Below are positions 46,040 through 54,837 of a stretch of 64,000 nucleotides of DNA, one piece after another. The translations under genes were made by a program, and so were the position numbers. The stretch covers positions 868,001-932,000 of the forward strand of contig CP053680.1 of NCBI GenBank assembly GCA_019623805.1, in the 5' to 3' direction. Below the pieces are notes generated by a model that saw only the letters and a list, made by a program, of their open reading frames with translations, was not told the origin of the DNA and ran no database searches. Source of the stretch: Gammaproteobacteria bacterium (ex Lamellibrachia satsuma). Lineage in GTDB: Bacteria; Pseudomonadota; Gammaproteobacteria; Chromatiales; Chromatiaceae. Every line of letters begins with the position of its first letter. Positions within the stretch are counted from its first letter, which is position 1.

Positions 46040-47525
46040 GGCTCAACTCCTTGCCAGGAAGCAACACAATGACCTGGGTGCCTTTTCCCGGTCGGGAGGC
46101 AATAGCGAGACAACCATCATGTTCACGTACGATTTCCTGCACGATGAACAAGCCAAGCCCTACGCCCTGGCCTGGTTCGCTGGTGGTAAAAAACGGATCA
46201 AATACCTTGGAAAGACGCTCTACTGGTATGCCAGGACCATCATCGGCAACGAGTATTTCCACAAACTGTCCATCGTAATCATTAATACATTTGAGGTTAC
46301 CTGCAACCTCGGCACCATCGGGGATCATTGAAACACCCTTTTCGCACATCATGGCGCTGATCCGCACATTGACACTCTTCCCGGCGGCATGCAGTGCATT
46401 CTGGATTAGATTGATAAACAGCTGCTGAATACGCTGCTTGTCTACCTCCAATATGAGATCAGATGGAATATTGACCGTGAGCTTAGCCGAATAATGCCGC
46501 AGTGTTTTACCTATAAGAATTTGAGTCTCGCCAACAAGATCCAATAACTTTATCCGGTTCTTCTGGAATACGCGTTGGCCGCCAAAATCAAGCAAGGTTC
46601 GAACAATGCTTCGTCCCCGCTCGGTTTCGGTATCGATCTGCTTCAACCAGGTATTGAGCTGTTTTGGGTCGGCCTCATCAAGTTCCTCCATTAACAACTG
46701 ACAGGATGAGGAGATATTGGAGAGTGGATTGTTCAACTCATGGGCTACACCGGACGCCAGGATACCCAGTGACGCCAACTTCTCGGACTGCAACATGCGC
46801 CGCTGGCGTATCTCCAACTCTTTCAGCATCTGATTGAAAGCATCAGTAAACGTCATGAACTCACGATCACTTGATGGGGGTTGCAGATGATTGAAGCGTC
46901 CCTCAGCGATTGGCTTCAATCGGGACTCCAGCTTCTTAAATGGTGTTAGTGCTACGCGTTTGAGCTGACGTCCAACCAGATAAATTGCAAGCCCGATGAT
47001 GAAAAGGAATATCAATAAAAACCACTGAGACTCTTGAACCGCTGTCTCAAGCATTCTTCGCTCCTGCTTCGACAGCGATTTGACGGAGAGGTAGATCTGG
47101 TGCCCGAGCGTTCTTATCTCGTCTTCGAGTGGCTGACGTTCATCAATTGATGTGCTATCCCAAAGCCCCAGGTTGCTGCGGTAGGCGTCCATATTTTCGA
47201 TCAAGATCGATGGCTCGGGTCGGCCCATTATCTCGCCCAGAGAAGCCTTGTACCCTCGCATAAGATCCAGCGCTGACACAGCATATTCATCCGCTCTGAT
47301 AGACGCCCCATTATCCTTATAGAGGAACAGGTTTTTCTCTTCACGACGCATCTCCAACACGGCATCTTTCAAATCAGAAACCACTTCGCCTTCCGTTACC
47401 TGCCGCTCAAGAAACAACAGATCCAGAAAGGCGATTACAGCGAGCACTACGGTACCTGCCACCAGCGCGACATAAGCACTGGTGATCTTGCCCCGCAAAC
47501 TGGTCAGATCGAAGAAGGTAGACAT
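46032..47525 (-). CDS. Sensor histidine kinase
   Basis: The membrane kinase has two membrane helices (about 15-40 and 170-192) around a periplasmic helical sensor, a HAMP-like linker, a HisKA domain with the phospho-acceptor His in 'ASGVAHELNNPLSNI', and an ATPase domain with 'NLIQNALHAAG', 'DDGPGIP' and 'GVGLGLFIVQ'. The start at MSTFF (47525) is preferred over 47540. The 8-base overlap with the regulator gene couples the pair. The signal is unknown; the divergent antiporter operon hints at ion or pH status. Confidence 0.93.
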   Translation of the reverse strand: MSTFFDLTSLRGKITSAYVALVAGTVVLAVIAFLDLLFLERQVTEGEVVSDLKDAVLEMRREEKNLFLYKDNGASIRADEYAVSALDLMRGYKASLGEIMGRPEPSILIENMDAYRSNLGLWDSTSIDERQPLEDEIRTLGHQIYLSVKSLSKQERRMLETAVQESQWFLLIFLFIIGLAIYLVGRQLKRVALTPFKKLESRLKPIAEGRFNHLQPPSSDREFMTFTDAFNQMLKELEIRQRRMLQSEKLASLGILASGVAHELNNPLSNISSSCQLLMEELDEADPKQLNTWLKQIDTETERGRSIVRTLLDFGGQRVFQKNRIKLLDLVGETQILIGKTLRHYSAKLTVNIPSDLILEVDKQRIQQLFINLIQNALHAAGKSVNVRISAMMCEKGVSMIPDGAEVAGNLKCINDYDGQFVEILVADDGPGIPVERLSKVFDPFFTTSEPGQGVGLGLFIVQEIVREHDGCLAIASRPGKGTQVIVLLPGKELSRG

Positions 47526-47541
47526 AACAAAACGCAACACC

Positions 47542-47559
47542 CCGTTTCAGAATGCAACA
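47542..47559. repeat. Upstream activator repeat, copy 1
   Basis: CCGTTTCAGAATGCAACA is identical to 47622-47639. It lies about 170-185 bp before the expected start of transcription from the sigma-54 promoter, a normal distance for an NtrC-type enhancer. The 80-bp spacing is about 7.6 helical turns. Confidence 0.65.
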
Positions 47560-47621
47560 ATGCTACCAGATTTCATGGCGGTACGCATTTTCCGCTGTTA
47601 AACCTCTAAGCAGGTCAATGG

Positions 47622-47639
47622 CCGTTTCAGAATGCAACA
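47622..47639. repeat. Upstream activator repeat, copy 2
   Basis: This is the second identical 18-bp copy, about 90-105 bp upstream of the expected transcription start. It probably binds the adjacent response regulator. Confidence 0.65.
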
Positions 47640-47700
47640 TCTTCACAGATAAAACGCAGTATGCACCTAGTTAAATCAATAACTTACAGCTCATTTAACT

Positions 47701-47716
47701 TGGCACAGCCGTTGCT
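47701..47716 (+). promoter_or_regulatory. Sigma-54 promoter
   Basis: TGGCAC (47701-47706), five bases, and TTGCT (47712-47716) give the canonical -24/-12 pattern, including GG and GC dinucleotides and preceded by T. Transcription should begin near 47727, ahead of the gene at 47752. The site drives the transporter operon on the plus strand. Confidence 0.85.
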
Positions 47717-47751
47717 ATAACAGGGGAAAGTAATATTCGGAAATACAGATT

Positions 47752-48306
47752 ATGAAAAAGCTCAGTGATGACCTGAAACGGATGTTGACCGGCCTGGCCC
47801 ACCAGGATGCAGGGGAATTTCTATCCATGCGCGACAAGATGAAAGTGCTTGGAATGGGATCAGAAACCAGGGCAAAGCCCTCCCCGTCTCCTCGCAAAAT
47901 AGCAAAAAAAACAGCCACTCACCGTATTGCCTTTATCAGTGATGGCAGAGGCGTTGGTGCACCCCTCGCCTATGCCATTGATGCCTGCTCACGACAGGGT
48001 GCGAAGATCGACCTGCTAATCCATGGCACGGCGGATACGGAAAATATCTCCGCACTGGAAAATCAAATTCGAGTGGCCGGCCTCGACCACCATCGTATTC
48101 CACTGGGCATGAACCCCGTCGACGATATCATCAACTACATCTGCAACCACCTCTCTCTGATTTTTCTGGTCGCGATGCCGGACGACGACGCTGCGAAAAT
48201 ACTTATTGAAGAGGCAATACCCAAGCGAGGGGGACGTATCCCCGTTCCGCTGGTACTCATAGAAGATCGGCCATCACCCCACCAGGCCGAACAATCTGCA
48301 GCCTAG
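47752..48306 (+). CDS. Hypothetical universal-stress-like protein A
   Basis: The 184-residue cytoplasmic protein begins 'MKKLSDDLKRMLTGLAHQDAGEFLSM' and has a Rossmann-like C-terminal part ('HRIAFISDGRGVGAPLAYAIDACSRQGAKIDLLIHGTAD', 'LSLIFLVAMPDD'), like universal stress domains. A paralogue at 51829 opens with 'GLAHQDLGEM' and the same layout, and the two flank the transporter genes. It is the first gene under the sigma-54 promoter. It could sense ligand or ion state for the transporters. Confidence 0.6.
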   Translation: MKKLSDDLKRMLTGLAHQDAGEFLSMRDKMKVLGMGSETRAKPSPSPRKIAKKTATHRIAFISDGRGVGAPLAYAIDACSRQGAKIDLLIHGTADTENISALENQIRVAGLDHHRIPLGMNPVDDIINYICNHLSLIFLVAMPDDDAAKILIEEAIPKRGGRIPVPLVLIEDRPSPHQAEQSAA

Positions 48307-48383
48307 TGCCCATGGGGCAGGTGCGAACTTAAATCACACCACTCCATATATCGACAAACCAAATATTTACGAAGAGTTTAAGA

Positions 48384-50372
48384 ATGAACAAACTTGCAGA
48401 TGAAGAACAGACAATCGCAAAGCCAGGAATAGTTACAAAAAAACAGTTTATTGCAGCAATAATATTCGCCGCGCTGGCTCTATTTATATCCACTGTAGTG
48501 CCCTCAATCGAAATAGCCTGGGTCAGTGCTATTTTGGTTCTGACTATCTACCTTTTTGCTTTTGAGGTAGTGGGCGTTGATGTGGCCGCAGCCACGGTCA
48601 TGGTGCTGTTGGGACTGACCTCGCTATTGGCCCCACTGATGGGCCTGGAACAGGGATTGGTAGATAACAAACACCTGTTCGATGGCTTCTCTTCCAATGC
48701 GGTGATCTCCATCATCGCTGTAATGATCATTGGCGCCGGCCTCGACAAGACCGGAATCATGAGCAAAGTGGCCGCCTTCATACTAAAGATTGGAGGTACG
48801 ACCGAATCACGTATTATCCCCATTATTTCAGCCACCGTGGGATTCATCTCCTCCTTCATGCAGAATGTGGGAGCTGCAGCACTCTTCCTGCCGGTAGTTT
48901 CCCGTATCTCTGCACGCTCGGGACTACCGATGTCGCGCCTGCTGATGCCTATGGGATTCACAGCAATTCTGGGCGGCACCATGACCATGGTGGGATCCAG
49001 CCCACTTATCCTGTTGAACGACCTGATTCTTACCTCCAACAAGGCACTTCCCGCCAGCCAGCAGATGGAAACCTGGGGACTGTTCTCGGTCACCCCTGTA
49101 GGCGTGGCACTTATTGCTGCAGGCATCGCCTACTTCGTGATAGCAGGCCGTTTTGTATTGCCTAAGACAAAAAGCGAAAGCAGCACTGTCGGCACGGATC
49201 CCATGGCGTACTTCCATGATGTGTATGGCGTGGATTACACCATCGATGAGATTGTTGTCACCGATGACAGCGACCTGATTGGTAAACAACTGGATGAAGT
49301 TGAAACCACTTATCGCATACGGGTTATTGCCACCAAGCGTTCTGGTGAAGAGGCACGAGTCGGCCCTGGCACTATTGCACGAGATACTGAGTTCCTGGCC
49401 GGTATGGTGCTGGGAGTAGTCGCCGACCCTCATGATCTCGATCACTTCATAGAGAAGTACAACCTCAAGAAACGCCGCGAGTTGCGCACCTTCCCAGAAT
49501 CACTTTCCGCCGCAAAGTCCGGTATTGCTGAGGTTGTCATCCCACCCGGCTCCAGCCTGATCGGGAAAAGCGCCCGCGATGTATGGATGCGAAAAACTTA
49601 TGGATTAGCCATGATCGGATTGCATCGTGACGGCACCACGATGCGTGAGGGAGAGGATATCCGCAACATGCCGTTTCACCCAGGTGATACCCTGGTTGTG
49701 CATACACCCTGGAATGCCCTCGAACGAATAGAAAAGGATCGCGACTTCGTTGTGGTAACGACAGAGTATCCGCGTGAGGAGGAGTTGCGCCCTCACAAAA
49801 TACTGCCTGCCGCTATCTTTTTTGGCATCGCGCTCTTCATGGTGCTGTTTACGGATATCCGTCTTTCGGTAGCCCTTCTCACAGGCGCGATGGGTATGGT
49901 GTTGTCGGGTGTACTGAATATTGAAGAGGCCTACGAGGCAGTGAGTTGGAAGACGGTGTTTCTGCTTGCCTCACTCATTCCCCTTGGACTAGCAGTGGAA
50001 ACAACGGGTACCGCCAAATGGATCGCAGAACAGGTGCTTTTCGTCGTCGGTGACATGCCGATCTGGGTCATCCAGACTGCAGTGGCAGCACTGGCTACCT
50101 TCTTTACATTGGTCATGTCGAATGTTGGCGCCACCGTACTGTTGGTACCTTTGGCGGTCAACATCGCCATTGGCGCAGACGCCAATCCTGCCGTATTCGC
50201 CCTGACCGTGGCTATCGCCACCTCTAACTCTTTCCTTATCCCAACCCACCAGGTGAATGCCTTGATCATGGGCCCGGCAGGTTACCGAGTGGCGGACTTC
50301 ATGAAAGCAGGCGGAATCATGACTGTGCTGTTTCTGGTCGTGATGATGGTCATGATGAATCTGGTATTCTGA
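48384..50372 (+). CDS. SLC13/ArsB-NhaD-superfamily permease with TrkA-C domains
   Basis: The 662-residue protein has roughly 12 membrane helices in two halves separated by two TrkA-C (RCK_C) domains at about 290-480 ('YTIDEIVVTDDSDLIGKQLDEVETTYRIRVIATKRSGEEARVGPGTIARDTEFLAGMVLGVV' and a second copy 'EVVIPPGSSLIGKSARDVWMRKTYGLAMIGLHRDG'). Such proteins transport anions (sulfate, dicarboxylates) or cations. The re-entrant halves include 'MQNVGAAALFLPVV' and 'MSNVGATVLLVPLAVNIA'. It is followed 14 bases later by nhaD, so both act in one operon. The substrate is not decided. Confidence 0.88.
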   Translation: MNKLADEEQTIAKPGIVTKKQFIAAIIFAALALFISTVVPSIEIAWVSAILVLTIYLFAFEVVGVDVAAATVMVLLGLTSLLAPLMGLEQGLVDNKHLFDGFSSNAVISIIAVMIIGAGLDKTGIMSKVAAFILKIGGTTESRIIPIISATVGFISSFMQNVGAAALFLPVVSRISARSGLPMSRLLMPMGFTAILGGTMTMVGSSPLILLNDLILTSNKALPASQQMETWGLFSVTPVGVALIAAGIAYFVIAGRFVLPKTKSESSTVGTDPMAYFHDVYGVDYTIDEIVVTDDSDLIGKQLDEVETTYRIRVIATKRSGEEARVGPGTIARDTEFLAGMVLGVVADPHDLDHFIEKYNLKKRRELRTFPESLSAAKSGIAEVVIPPGSSLIGKSARDVWMRKTYGLAMIGLHRDGTTMREGEDIRNMPFHPGDTLVVHTPWNALERIEKDRDFVVVTTEYPREEELRPHKILPAAIFFGIALFMVLFTDIRLSVALLTGAMGMVLSGVLNIEEAYEAVSWKTVFLLASLIPLGLAVETTGTAKWIAEQVLFVVGDMPIWVIQTAVAALATFFTLVMSNVGATVLLVPLAVNIAIGADANPAVFALTVAIATSNSFLIPTHQVNALIMGPAGYRVADFMKAGGIMTVLFLVVMMVMMNLVF

Positions 50373-50386
50373 GGACTAATGTCGTA

Positions 50387-51826
50387 ATGAAGTTTATAAA
50401 TCCAATAAAGACATTTACCCCTCTTTTCCTGCTCTTGGCATTACCAGGGGTGGCAATGTCAGCAGAGCCCGAAGTACACCAGCTGGACCTGACCGGAAGC
50501 TGGGTAGGCTTTCTGTCCATAGGCATATTTCTGCTGGCCTATGTGCTGGTAATGGCCGAGGAATTTACCCATCTACGCAAGTCAAAACCCGTCATTTTAG
50601 GTGCGGGCCTGATCTGGGGATTCATTGCCTGGGTCTATGCCAATCACGGCCTACCTACAGCAGCAGAACACGCAGTTCGTCATAACCTGTTGGAATACGC
50701 CGAACTGATGCTCTTCCTCTTGGTAGCGATGACCTATATCAACGCGATGGAGGAGCGGCGGGTATTCGACGCACTGCGCGCCTGGTTGGTGCGTAGTGGT
50801 TTCGGTTTCCGCTCCCTGTTCTGGATTACCGGCACCCTGGCATTTTTTATCTCCCCAATCGCGGATAACCTCACCACTGCACTGCTTATGTGTGCCGTGG
50901 TATTGGCCGTAGGAGGTGACAACAGCCGTTTTGTCACCCTCGCCTGTGTCAATATCGTGGTCGGCGCCAATGCCGGCGGCGCCTTCTCACCCTTCGGCGA
51001 TATAACAACGCTGATGGTCTGGCAAAAGGGGATTGTGGAATTCTGGACCTTTTTCGCCCTGTTCATTCCGGCAGCCGTCAATTTCCTGGTTCCTGCTGCC
51101 ATCATGCATTTCGCTGTACCTAATGTTAAACCAGAAGCATCCGGGGAAGAGGTGCTGATGCAGCGTGGGGCAAAGCGTATCATCGTACTTTTTCTTGCAA
51201 CGATCGCCACTGCCGTCTCTTTTCACAATTTTCTGCACATGCCGCCAGTTATTGGCATGCTGACAGGGTTAGGCTACCTCCAGTTGTTCGGTTTTTTTCT
51301 GAAGAAAACCTGTTATCGGTACCACACTAGCCGCCAGGAAAATGCCGAACATGATGGGCAGCTGGGCGACATCGTCAGTTTCGATGTATTTCGTCCGGTG
51401 GCCCGAGCTGAGTGGGATACCCTGCTCTTTTTCTACGGTGTGGTGCTCTGTGTAGGCGGTCTCGGCTTTCTGGGTTATCTGAGCATGGCCTCCGAGTTGA
51501 TGTACACAGGTTGGGGAGCCACCAATGCCAACATCGCCGTCGGCGTCCTTTCCGCCATTGTCGATAACATCCCTGTGATGTTTGCTGTCCTCACAATGAA
51601 CCCGGAAATGTCCACCGGGCAGTGGTTACTGGTCACCCTGACCGCAGGAGTCGGTGGCTCCATGCTATCCATTGGTTCGGCAGCTGGTGTGGCGCTCATG
51701 GGGCAGGCACGGGGCAAATACACCTTCTTTGGTCATCTCAAATGGACACCGGCTATTGCCGCCGGTTATATCGCAAGTATCTTTGTCCACATGGCAGTGA
51801 ACAGCCAGTATTTCACAGGAAGCTGA
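50387..51826 (+). CDS. nhaD: Sodium/proton antiporter NhaD
   Basis: The 479-residue protein with about 12 membrane helices and a cleavable-like N terminus matches NhaD: 'EEFTHLRKSKPVILGAGLIWG', 'LFWITGTLAFFISPIADNLTTALLMCAVV', 'VNIVVGANAGGAFSPFGDITTLMVWQKGI' and 'NIAVGVLSAIVDNIPVMFAVLTMNP'. It exports Na+ (or Li+) for H+, important for alkaline or saline homeostasis. It lies directly downstream of the SLC13-type permease and upstream of a USP-like gene, in a sigma-54-driven operon. Confidence 0.92.
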   Translation: MKFINPIKTFTPLFLLLALPGVAMSAEPEVHQLDLTGSWVGFLSIGIFLLAYVLVMAEEFTHLRKSKPVILGAGLIWGFIAWVYANHGLPTAAEHAVRHNLLEYAELMLFLLVAMTYINAMEERRVFDALRAWLVRSGFGFRSLFWITGTLAFFISPIADNLTTALLMCAVVLAVGGDNSRFVTLACVNIVVGANAGGAFSPFGDITTLMVWQKGIVEFWTFFALFIPAAVNFLVPAAIMHFAVPNVKPEASGEEVLMQRGAKRIIVLFLATIATAVSFHNFLHMPPVIGMLTGLGYLQLFGFFLKKTCYRYHTSRQENAEHDGQLGDIVSFDVFRPVARAEWDTLLFFYGVVLCVGGLGFLGYLSMASELMYTGWGATNANIAVGVLSAIVDNIPVMFAVLTMNPEMSTGQWLLVTLTAGVGGSMLSIGSAAGVALMGQARGKYTFFGHLKWTPAIAAGYIASIFVHMAVNSQYFTGS

Positions 51827-51828
51827 TC

Positions 51829-52344
51829 ATGCTTGGGAAACTGAAGTCCACATTGCAGATCATGGGCCAGGGATTGGCCCATCAGGATCTCGGAGAAATG
51901 TCACCGACTGCTGATAAAATCGCCCAAATCGAAAAACGCAGCCTGAACTATCGCATGTCAGGAGGGGAAGGCCGAGTCGTACTGATCGCTAGCACGGACC
52001 CGATGGGACCAGCATTCGACTTTGTTGTTGATCTTGCAACAAAAACCAATAGTTTGATCGAGGTTCTGTACTTTAAGCCGGAAGAAGAAATTACGAACCA
52101 ACTCAGGTTGCTTATGCATAAAATGGCCGATCTGACCCATGATTTCCAAATAACTTTTGCCAAATGCGATCTACATAAAGCACTTTCTGATTATCACAAA
52201 CAACGCCAAGACGTCATAGCCGTTGTCTCTAGCGCATCTGAACTATTTATAGATGAATTCAGGCTTACTCCACAGGCTCTTAATCCTCTAATGAGTATTA
52301 ACTTCCCTGATATATTGATTGTAGGCAGCAGTTTTCTAGCGTAA
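51829..52344 (+). CDS. Hypothetical universal-stress-like protein B
   Basis: The 171-residue protein starts 'MLGKLKSTLQIMGQGLAHQDLGEMSPTADKIAQIEKR' and carries a Rossmann-like core ('GRVVLIASTDPMGPAFDFVVDLATKTNSLIEVLYF', 'INFPDILIVGSSF'). It is paralogous to the protein at 47752. The start codon lies two bases after the nhaD stop, so translation is coupled. Confidence 0.6.
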   Translation: MLGKLKSTLQIMGQGLAHQDLGEMSPTADKIAQIEKRSLNYRMSGGEGRVVLIASTDPMGPAFDFVVDLATKTNSLIEVLYFKPEEEITNQLRLLMHKMADLTHDFQITFAKCDLHKALSDYHKQRQDVIAVVSSASELFIDEFRLTPQALNPLMSINFPDILIVGSSFLA

Positions 52345-52348
52345 TGAG

Positions 52349-52549
52349 ATGGATGGAATGTTTCAGTTGATAAATAAGGAGTTAAATATTTCTGCCGATG
52401 AAGAACATTCTGTTGATGAATTGATTGAGTATATTAAGCCCTTCTTAGCTTCTGATAATGTAAAAGACCGTGCAGGAAGGCTTGTCTATTTTGCCGACAC
52501 CTGCCATTCCGATAATAACAGCCATTTTTATAAAACAGTCTTCAGCTAG
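52349..52549 (+). CDS. Small hypothetical protein at operon end
   Basis: The 66-residue protein ('LINKELNISADEEHSVDELIEYIKPFLASDNVKDRAGRLVYFADTCHSDNNSHFYKTVFS') starts five bases after the previous gene. It is helical and acidic; I recognise no family. It ends in a 4-base overlap with the convergent cation-efflux gene. Confidence 0.5.
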   Translation: MDGMFQLINKELNISADEEHSVDELIEYIKPFLASDNVKDRAGRLVYFADTCHSDNNSHFYKTVFS

Positions 52550-53202
52550 CTCTCTCCCGTGCTGGAACAAGTTACCAGGAGATCACTGCTGGCCTGTACC
52601 ATCTCTTTTCGGGCCTGCACCAGAATCAGGGTTGCTGAATGCAAAAACAGCCCAGCCATTAAAAAGGCCACAATCAAATCCGGCCAGCGGCTCTGGGTGA
52701 GATAAACAACCCCGGCCGCCATCAGCACGGCCAGGTTTCCTATCGCATCATTGCGACTGCACAACCAGACCGAACGGACATTAGCATCGCCATTTCGATA
52801 CTTGAGCAGCAACAGTGCGCTGATCACATTGGCGCAGAAGGCCACCGTGGCGATCAAGCCCATGATCATCTCGTTGGGAACCTCCAGAACAAAAACCTGG
52901 TACAAGGTTGAACCCAGTACCCAAAGCCCCATTATACCCAGGCTCACCCCCTTGATCATGGCTGCGCCAGCTCTCCAGCGCAACCCGTGTCCAATGGCCA
53001 GTAAAGTCACCGTGTAGGTCAAACTGTCGCCAAAAAAGTCCAGCGCGTCAGCGCTTAAAGCCATGGACGCGGAAAGCTGACTGGCAACCATCTCGACCAT
53101 GAACATCACGAAATTAATACCAATAACAACCCACAGCACGTTCTTATACGTTTTCGACATGCCATCAAAAGGGACATTGGCTTCACAACTGCAACCTGAC
53201 AT
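52546..53202 (-). CDS. Cation diffusion facilitator-like transporter
   Basis: The product has about five or six membrane helices in a CDF-like pattern: 'NFVMFMVEMVASQLSASMALSADALDFFGDSLTYTVTLL' (D/S-A-D-A-L-D-F-F-G-D, the metal-binding helix of the family). The N terminus 'MSGCSCEANV' has two cysteines. The C-terminal cytosolic domain is short. I chose ATG 53202. The divergent MerR-type gene at 53281 probably regulates it. Cation specificity is unknown. Confidence 0.82.
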   Translation of the reverse strand: MSGCSCEANVPFDGMSKTYKNVLWVVIGINFVMFMVEMVASQLSASMALSADALDFFGDSLTYTVTLLAIGHGLRWRAGAAMIKGVSLGIMGLWVLGSTLYQVFVLEVPNEMIMGLIATVAFCANVISALLLLKYRNGDANVRSVWLCSRNDAIGNLAVLMAAGVVYLTQSRWPDLIVAFLMAGLFLHSATLILVQARKEMVQASSDLLVTCSSTGES

Positions 53203-53280
53203 TTTTATCACTCACTTGTTAAACCGGAATCATTGCAGTAAGTTGACAGGCTACAGTCACTGTAGCTTCAAAAGTTTTCC

Positions 53281-53708
53281 ATGAACCATCGCTATTCCAT
53301 CGGCCAAATGGCCCGGGCTGGTCACTGCCAGGTGCAAACGATTCGATATTACGAACAGGTGGGCCTGCTGAAAAAAGCGCAAAGAAATGCCGGCAATCAA
53401 CGCGTTTTGATCAAGCACAGATGGACCGGCTGAAGTTTATCCGTCACAGTCGTGAACTGGGATTCTCGCTGGAGCAGATTCGTGAGATTCTGGCCTTGAG
53501 CGACAACCCGGACCACTCCTGTCTACAGGTCGATCAGATAGCACGCAGCCATCTAAAGGATGTCGAATCAAAAATCGAACGCTTGCAGGGGATGCGAAAA
53601 GAACTGAAACGCATGATCAACCAATGCAGCGGTGATCAAATTGCCGATTGTCGAATCATTGAGGTTCTATCCAATCATCAGCTTTGTCTTGCCCGCGAGC
53701 ACCAGTAA
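53281..53708 (+). pseudogene. MerR-family regulator with a single-base frameshift
   Basis: The N terminus 'MNHRYSIGQMARAGHCQVQTIRYYEQVGLLKKAQRNAGNQR' and the C-terminal part 'MDRLKFIRHSRELGFSLEQIREILALSDNPDHSCLQVDQIARSHLKDVESKIERLQGMRKELKRMINQCSGDQIADCRIIEVL' form one MerR-type metal sensor in two frames. A missing base near 53400 (CAACGC-GTTTT) breaks it. The Cys pattern (C.C.C) fits Zn/Cd/Pb-type sensors. It is divergent from the CDF gene. A sequencing error cannot be excluded. Confidence 0.85.
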
Positions 53709-53714
53709 ACCGGA

Positions 53715-54125
53715 TTGCACAACGTGGAAAGAACCATCGGACAACTGGCAAAAGCAGCAGGCATCAACGTCGAAACGATCCGCTATTACGAACGGCGAGG
53801 ACTGATCCTGCAGCCCGAAAAGCCCGCTGGAGGATTCAGGTCTTACCCGGAAGATACCTTCAACAGAATCCGCTTCATCAAACGTGCACAGGAATTAGGT
53901 TTCAGCCTGGACGAAGTGGAGATATTGCTGAACATCGATGAAGGCCAGTGCCATGATGTTCAGGAGATTGCTGCACAAAAACTGGTCATGATCCGACAAA
54001 AGATGGCGGATCTCGAACGTCTCGCCAATACTCTCGATGACTGGATGCAGTGCTGCAAATCCACGCCAGATAACCAACCCTGTCCATTAATCCACGACTT
54101 GATAAAAAACAACGATAAGGCTTGA
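53715..54125 (+). CDS. merR: Mercuric resistance regulator MerR
   Basis: The 136-residue protein has the MerR helix-turn-helix ('IGQLAKAAGINVETIRYYERRGLI') and the three mercury-binding cysteines in the right surroundings: 'DEGQCHDV', 'DDWMQCCKS' and 'NQPCPLI'. It activates the mer promoter on binding Hg(II). The start codon could be TTG 53715 or GTG 53724. Unusually for Gram-negative mer loci, it is co-directional with merTP, and its stop lies in the -35 box of the mer promoter. Confidence 0.92.
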   Translation: MHNVERTIGQLAKAAGINVETIRYYERRGLILQPEKPAGGFRSYPEDTFNRIRFIKRAQELGFSLDEVEILLNIDEGQCHDVQEIAAQKLVMIRQKMADLERLANTLDDWMQCCKSTPDNQPCPLIHDLIKNNDKA

Positions 54126-54153
54126 CTCTGTACTCAGGTACGGACTCTATACT
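54122..54153 (+). promoter_or_regulatory. mer operator-promoter
   Basis: TTGACT (54122-54127) and TATACT (54148-54153) are 20 bases apart, longer than the usual 17 and typical of MerR-controlled promoters. Between them lies the dyad CTGTAC TCAG GTACGG. The merR stop TGA is part of the -35 box. MerR would bind here and untwist the spacer when Hg(II) is present. Confidence 0.8.
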
Positions 54154-54185
54154 CGCTCTATAGTGAAACATGTGAAATTGCGAGT

Positions 54186-54536
54186 ATGCCCAAAGAAACG
54201 CCTAAACTGCCGCTCATAGGCGGAGTCATCGCCGCGATTGGGGCGAGTGTTTGCTGTGTGGGTCCGCTGGTTCTGCTGATGCTGGGCATTGGAGGTTCCT
54301 GGGTAAGCGGACTCACTGCCTTCGAACCCTACCGGCCTGTTTTTATTGCACTCGTTGCTATCCTGCTTGCCAGGGCAGGTTGGCAACTTTATCGCCCCCT
54401 TGAGCAATGCCCGGAAGGTAGCGTCTGCGCTATACCCTCTGCTCGCCTTCGTTATCGCCAAATTTTCTGGTCCGTTCTGCTGGTCGCCATGGTTCTGGTG
54501 ACAAGCCCCTACTGGATCCCGATTTTTTTTGCATGA
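54186..54536 (+). CDS. merT: Mercuric transport protein MerT
   Basis: The 116-residue inner-membrane protein has three helices. The first contains the vicinal Cys pair in 'IGASVCCVGPLVLLMLGIGGSW', which accepts Hg(II) from MerP. A cytosolic loop has two more Cys ('LEQCPEGSVCAIPSARLRY'). It imports Hg(II) toward a reductase, but no merA is present here. Confidence 0.93.
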   Translation: MPKETPKLPLIGGVIAAIGASVCCVGPLVLLMLGIGGSWVSGLTAFEPYRPVFIALVAILLARAGWQLYRPLEQCPEGSVCAIPSARLRYRQIFWSVLLVAMVLVTSPYWIPIFFA

Positions 54537-54546
54537 GGAACTTAAT

Positions 54547-54837
54547 ATGAAATACCTCTTCCTTATATTTATATTCATTAGCCAGCTAACGACAACCGCT
54601 TTTGCCGAGGAGCAGACGGTTACGTTGTCAGTTCCCGGCATGAACTGTCCGGTCTGTCCAATCACCGTACGTAAAGCGCTGGAAAAAGTGGATGGCGTCA
54701 GTCAGGCCGAGGTCGATTACGACAGTAAGCGTGCTACTGTTACCTTCGATGACCAGGCCACCGGAACCAGGACATTGATGAAAGCAACAGAGAATGTTGG
54801 ATACCCATCAATCGTTTTGGAGGCTGATCCATCATGA
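54547..54837 (+). CDS. merP: Periplasmic mercury-binding protein MerP
   Basis: The 96-residue product has a signal peptide (to 'TTAFAEE') and an HMA domain with the GMNCPVC mercury-binding motif ('VPGMNCPVCPITVRKALEKVDGVSQAEVDYDSKRATVTFDD'). It hands Hg(II) to MerT. It overlaps the next gene by 4 bases. Confidence 0.94.
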   Translation: MKYLFLIFIFISQLTTTAFAEEQTVTLSVPGMNCPVCPITVRKALEKVDGVSQAEVDYDSKRATVTFDDQATGTRTLMKATENVGYPSIVLEADPS

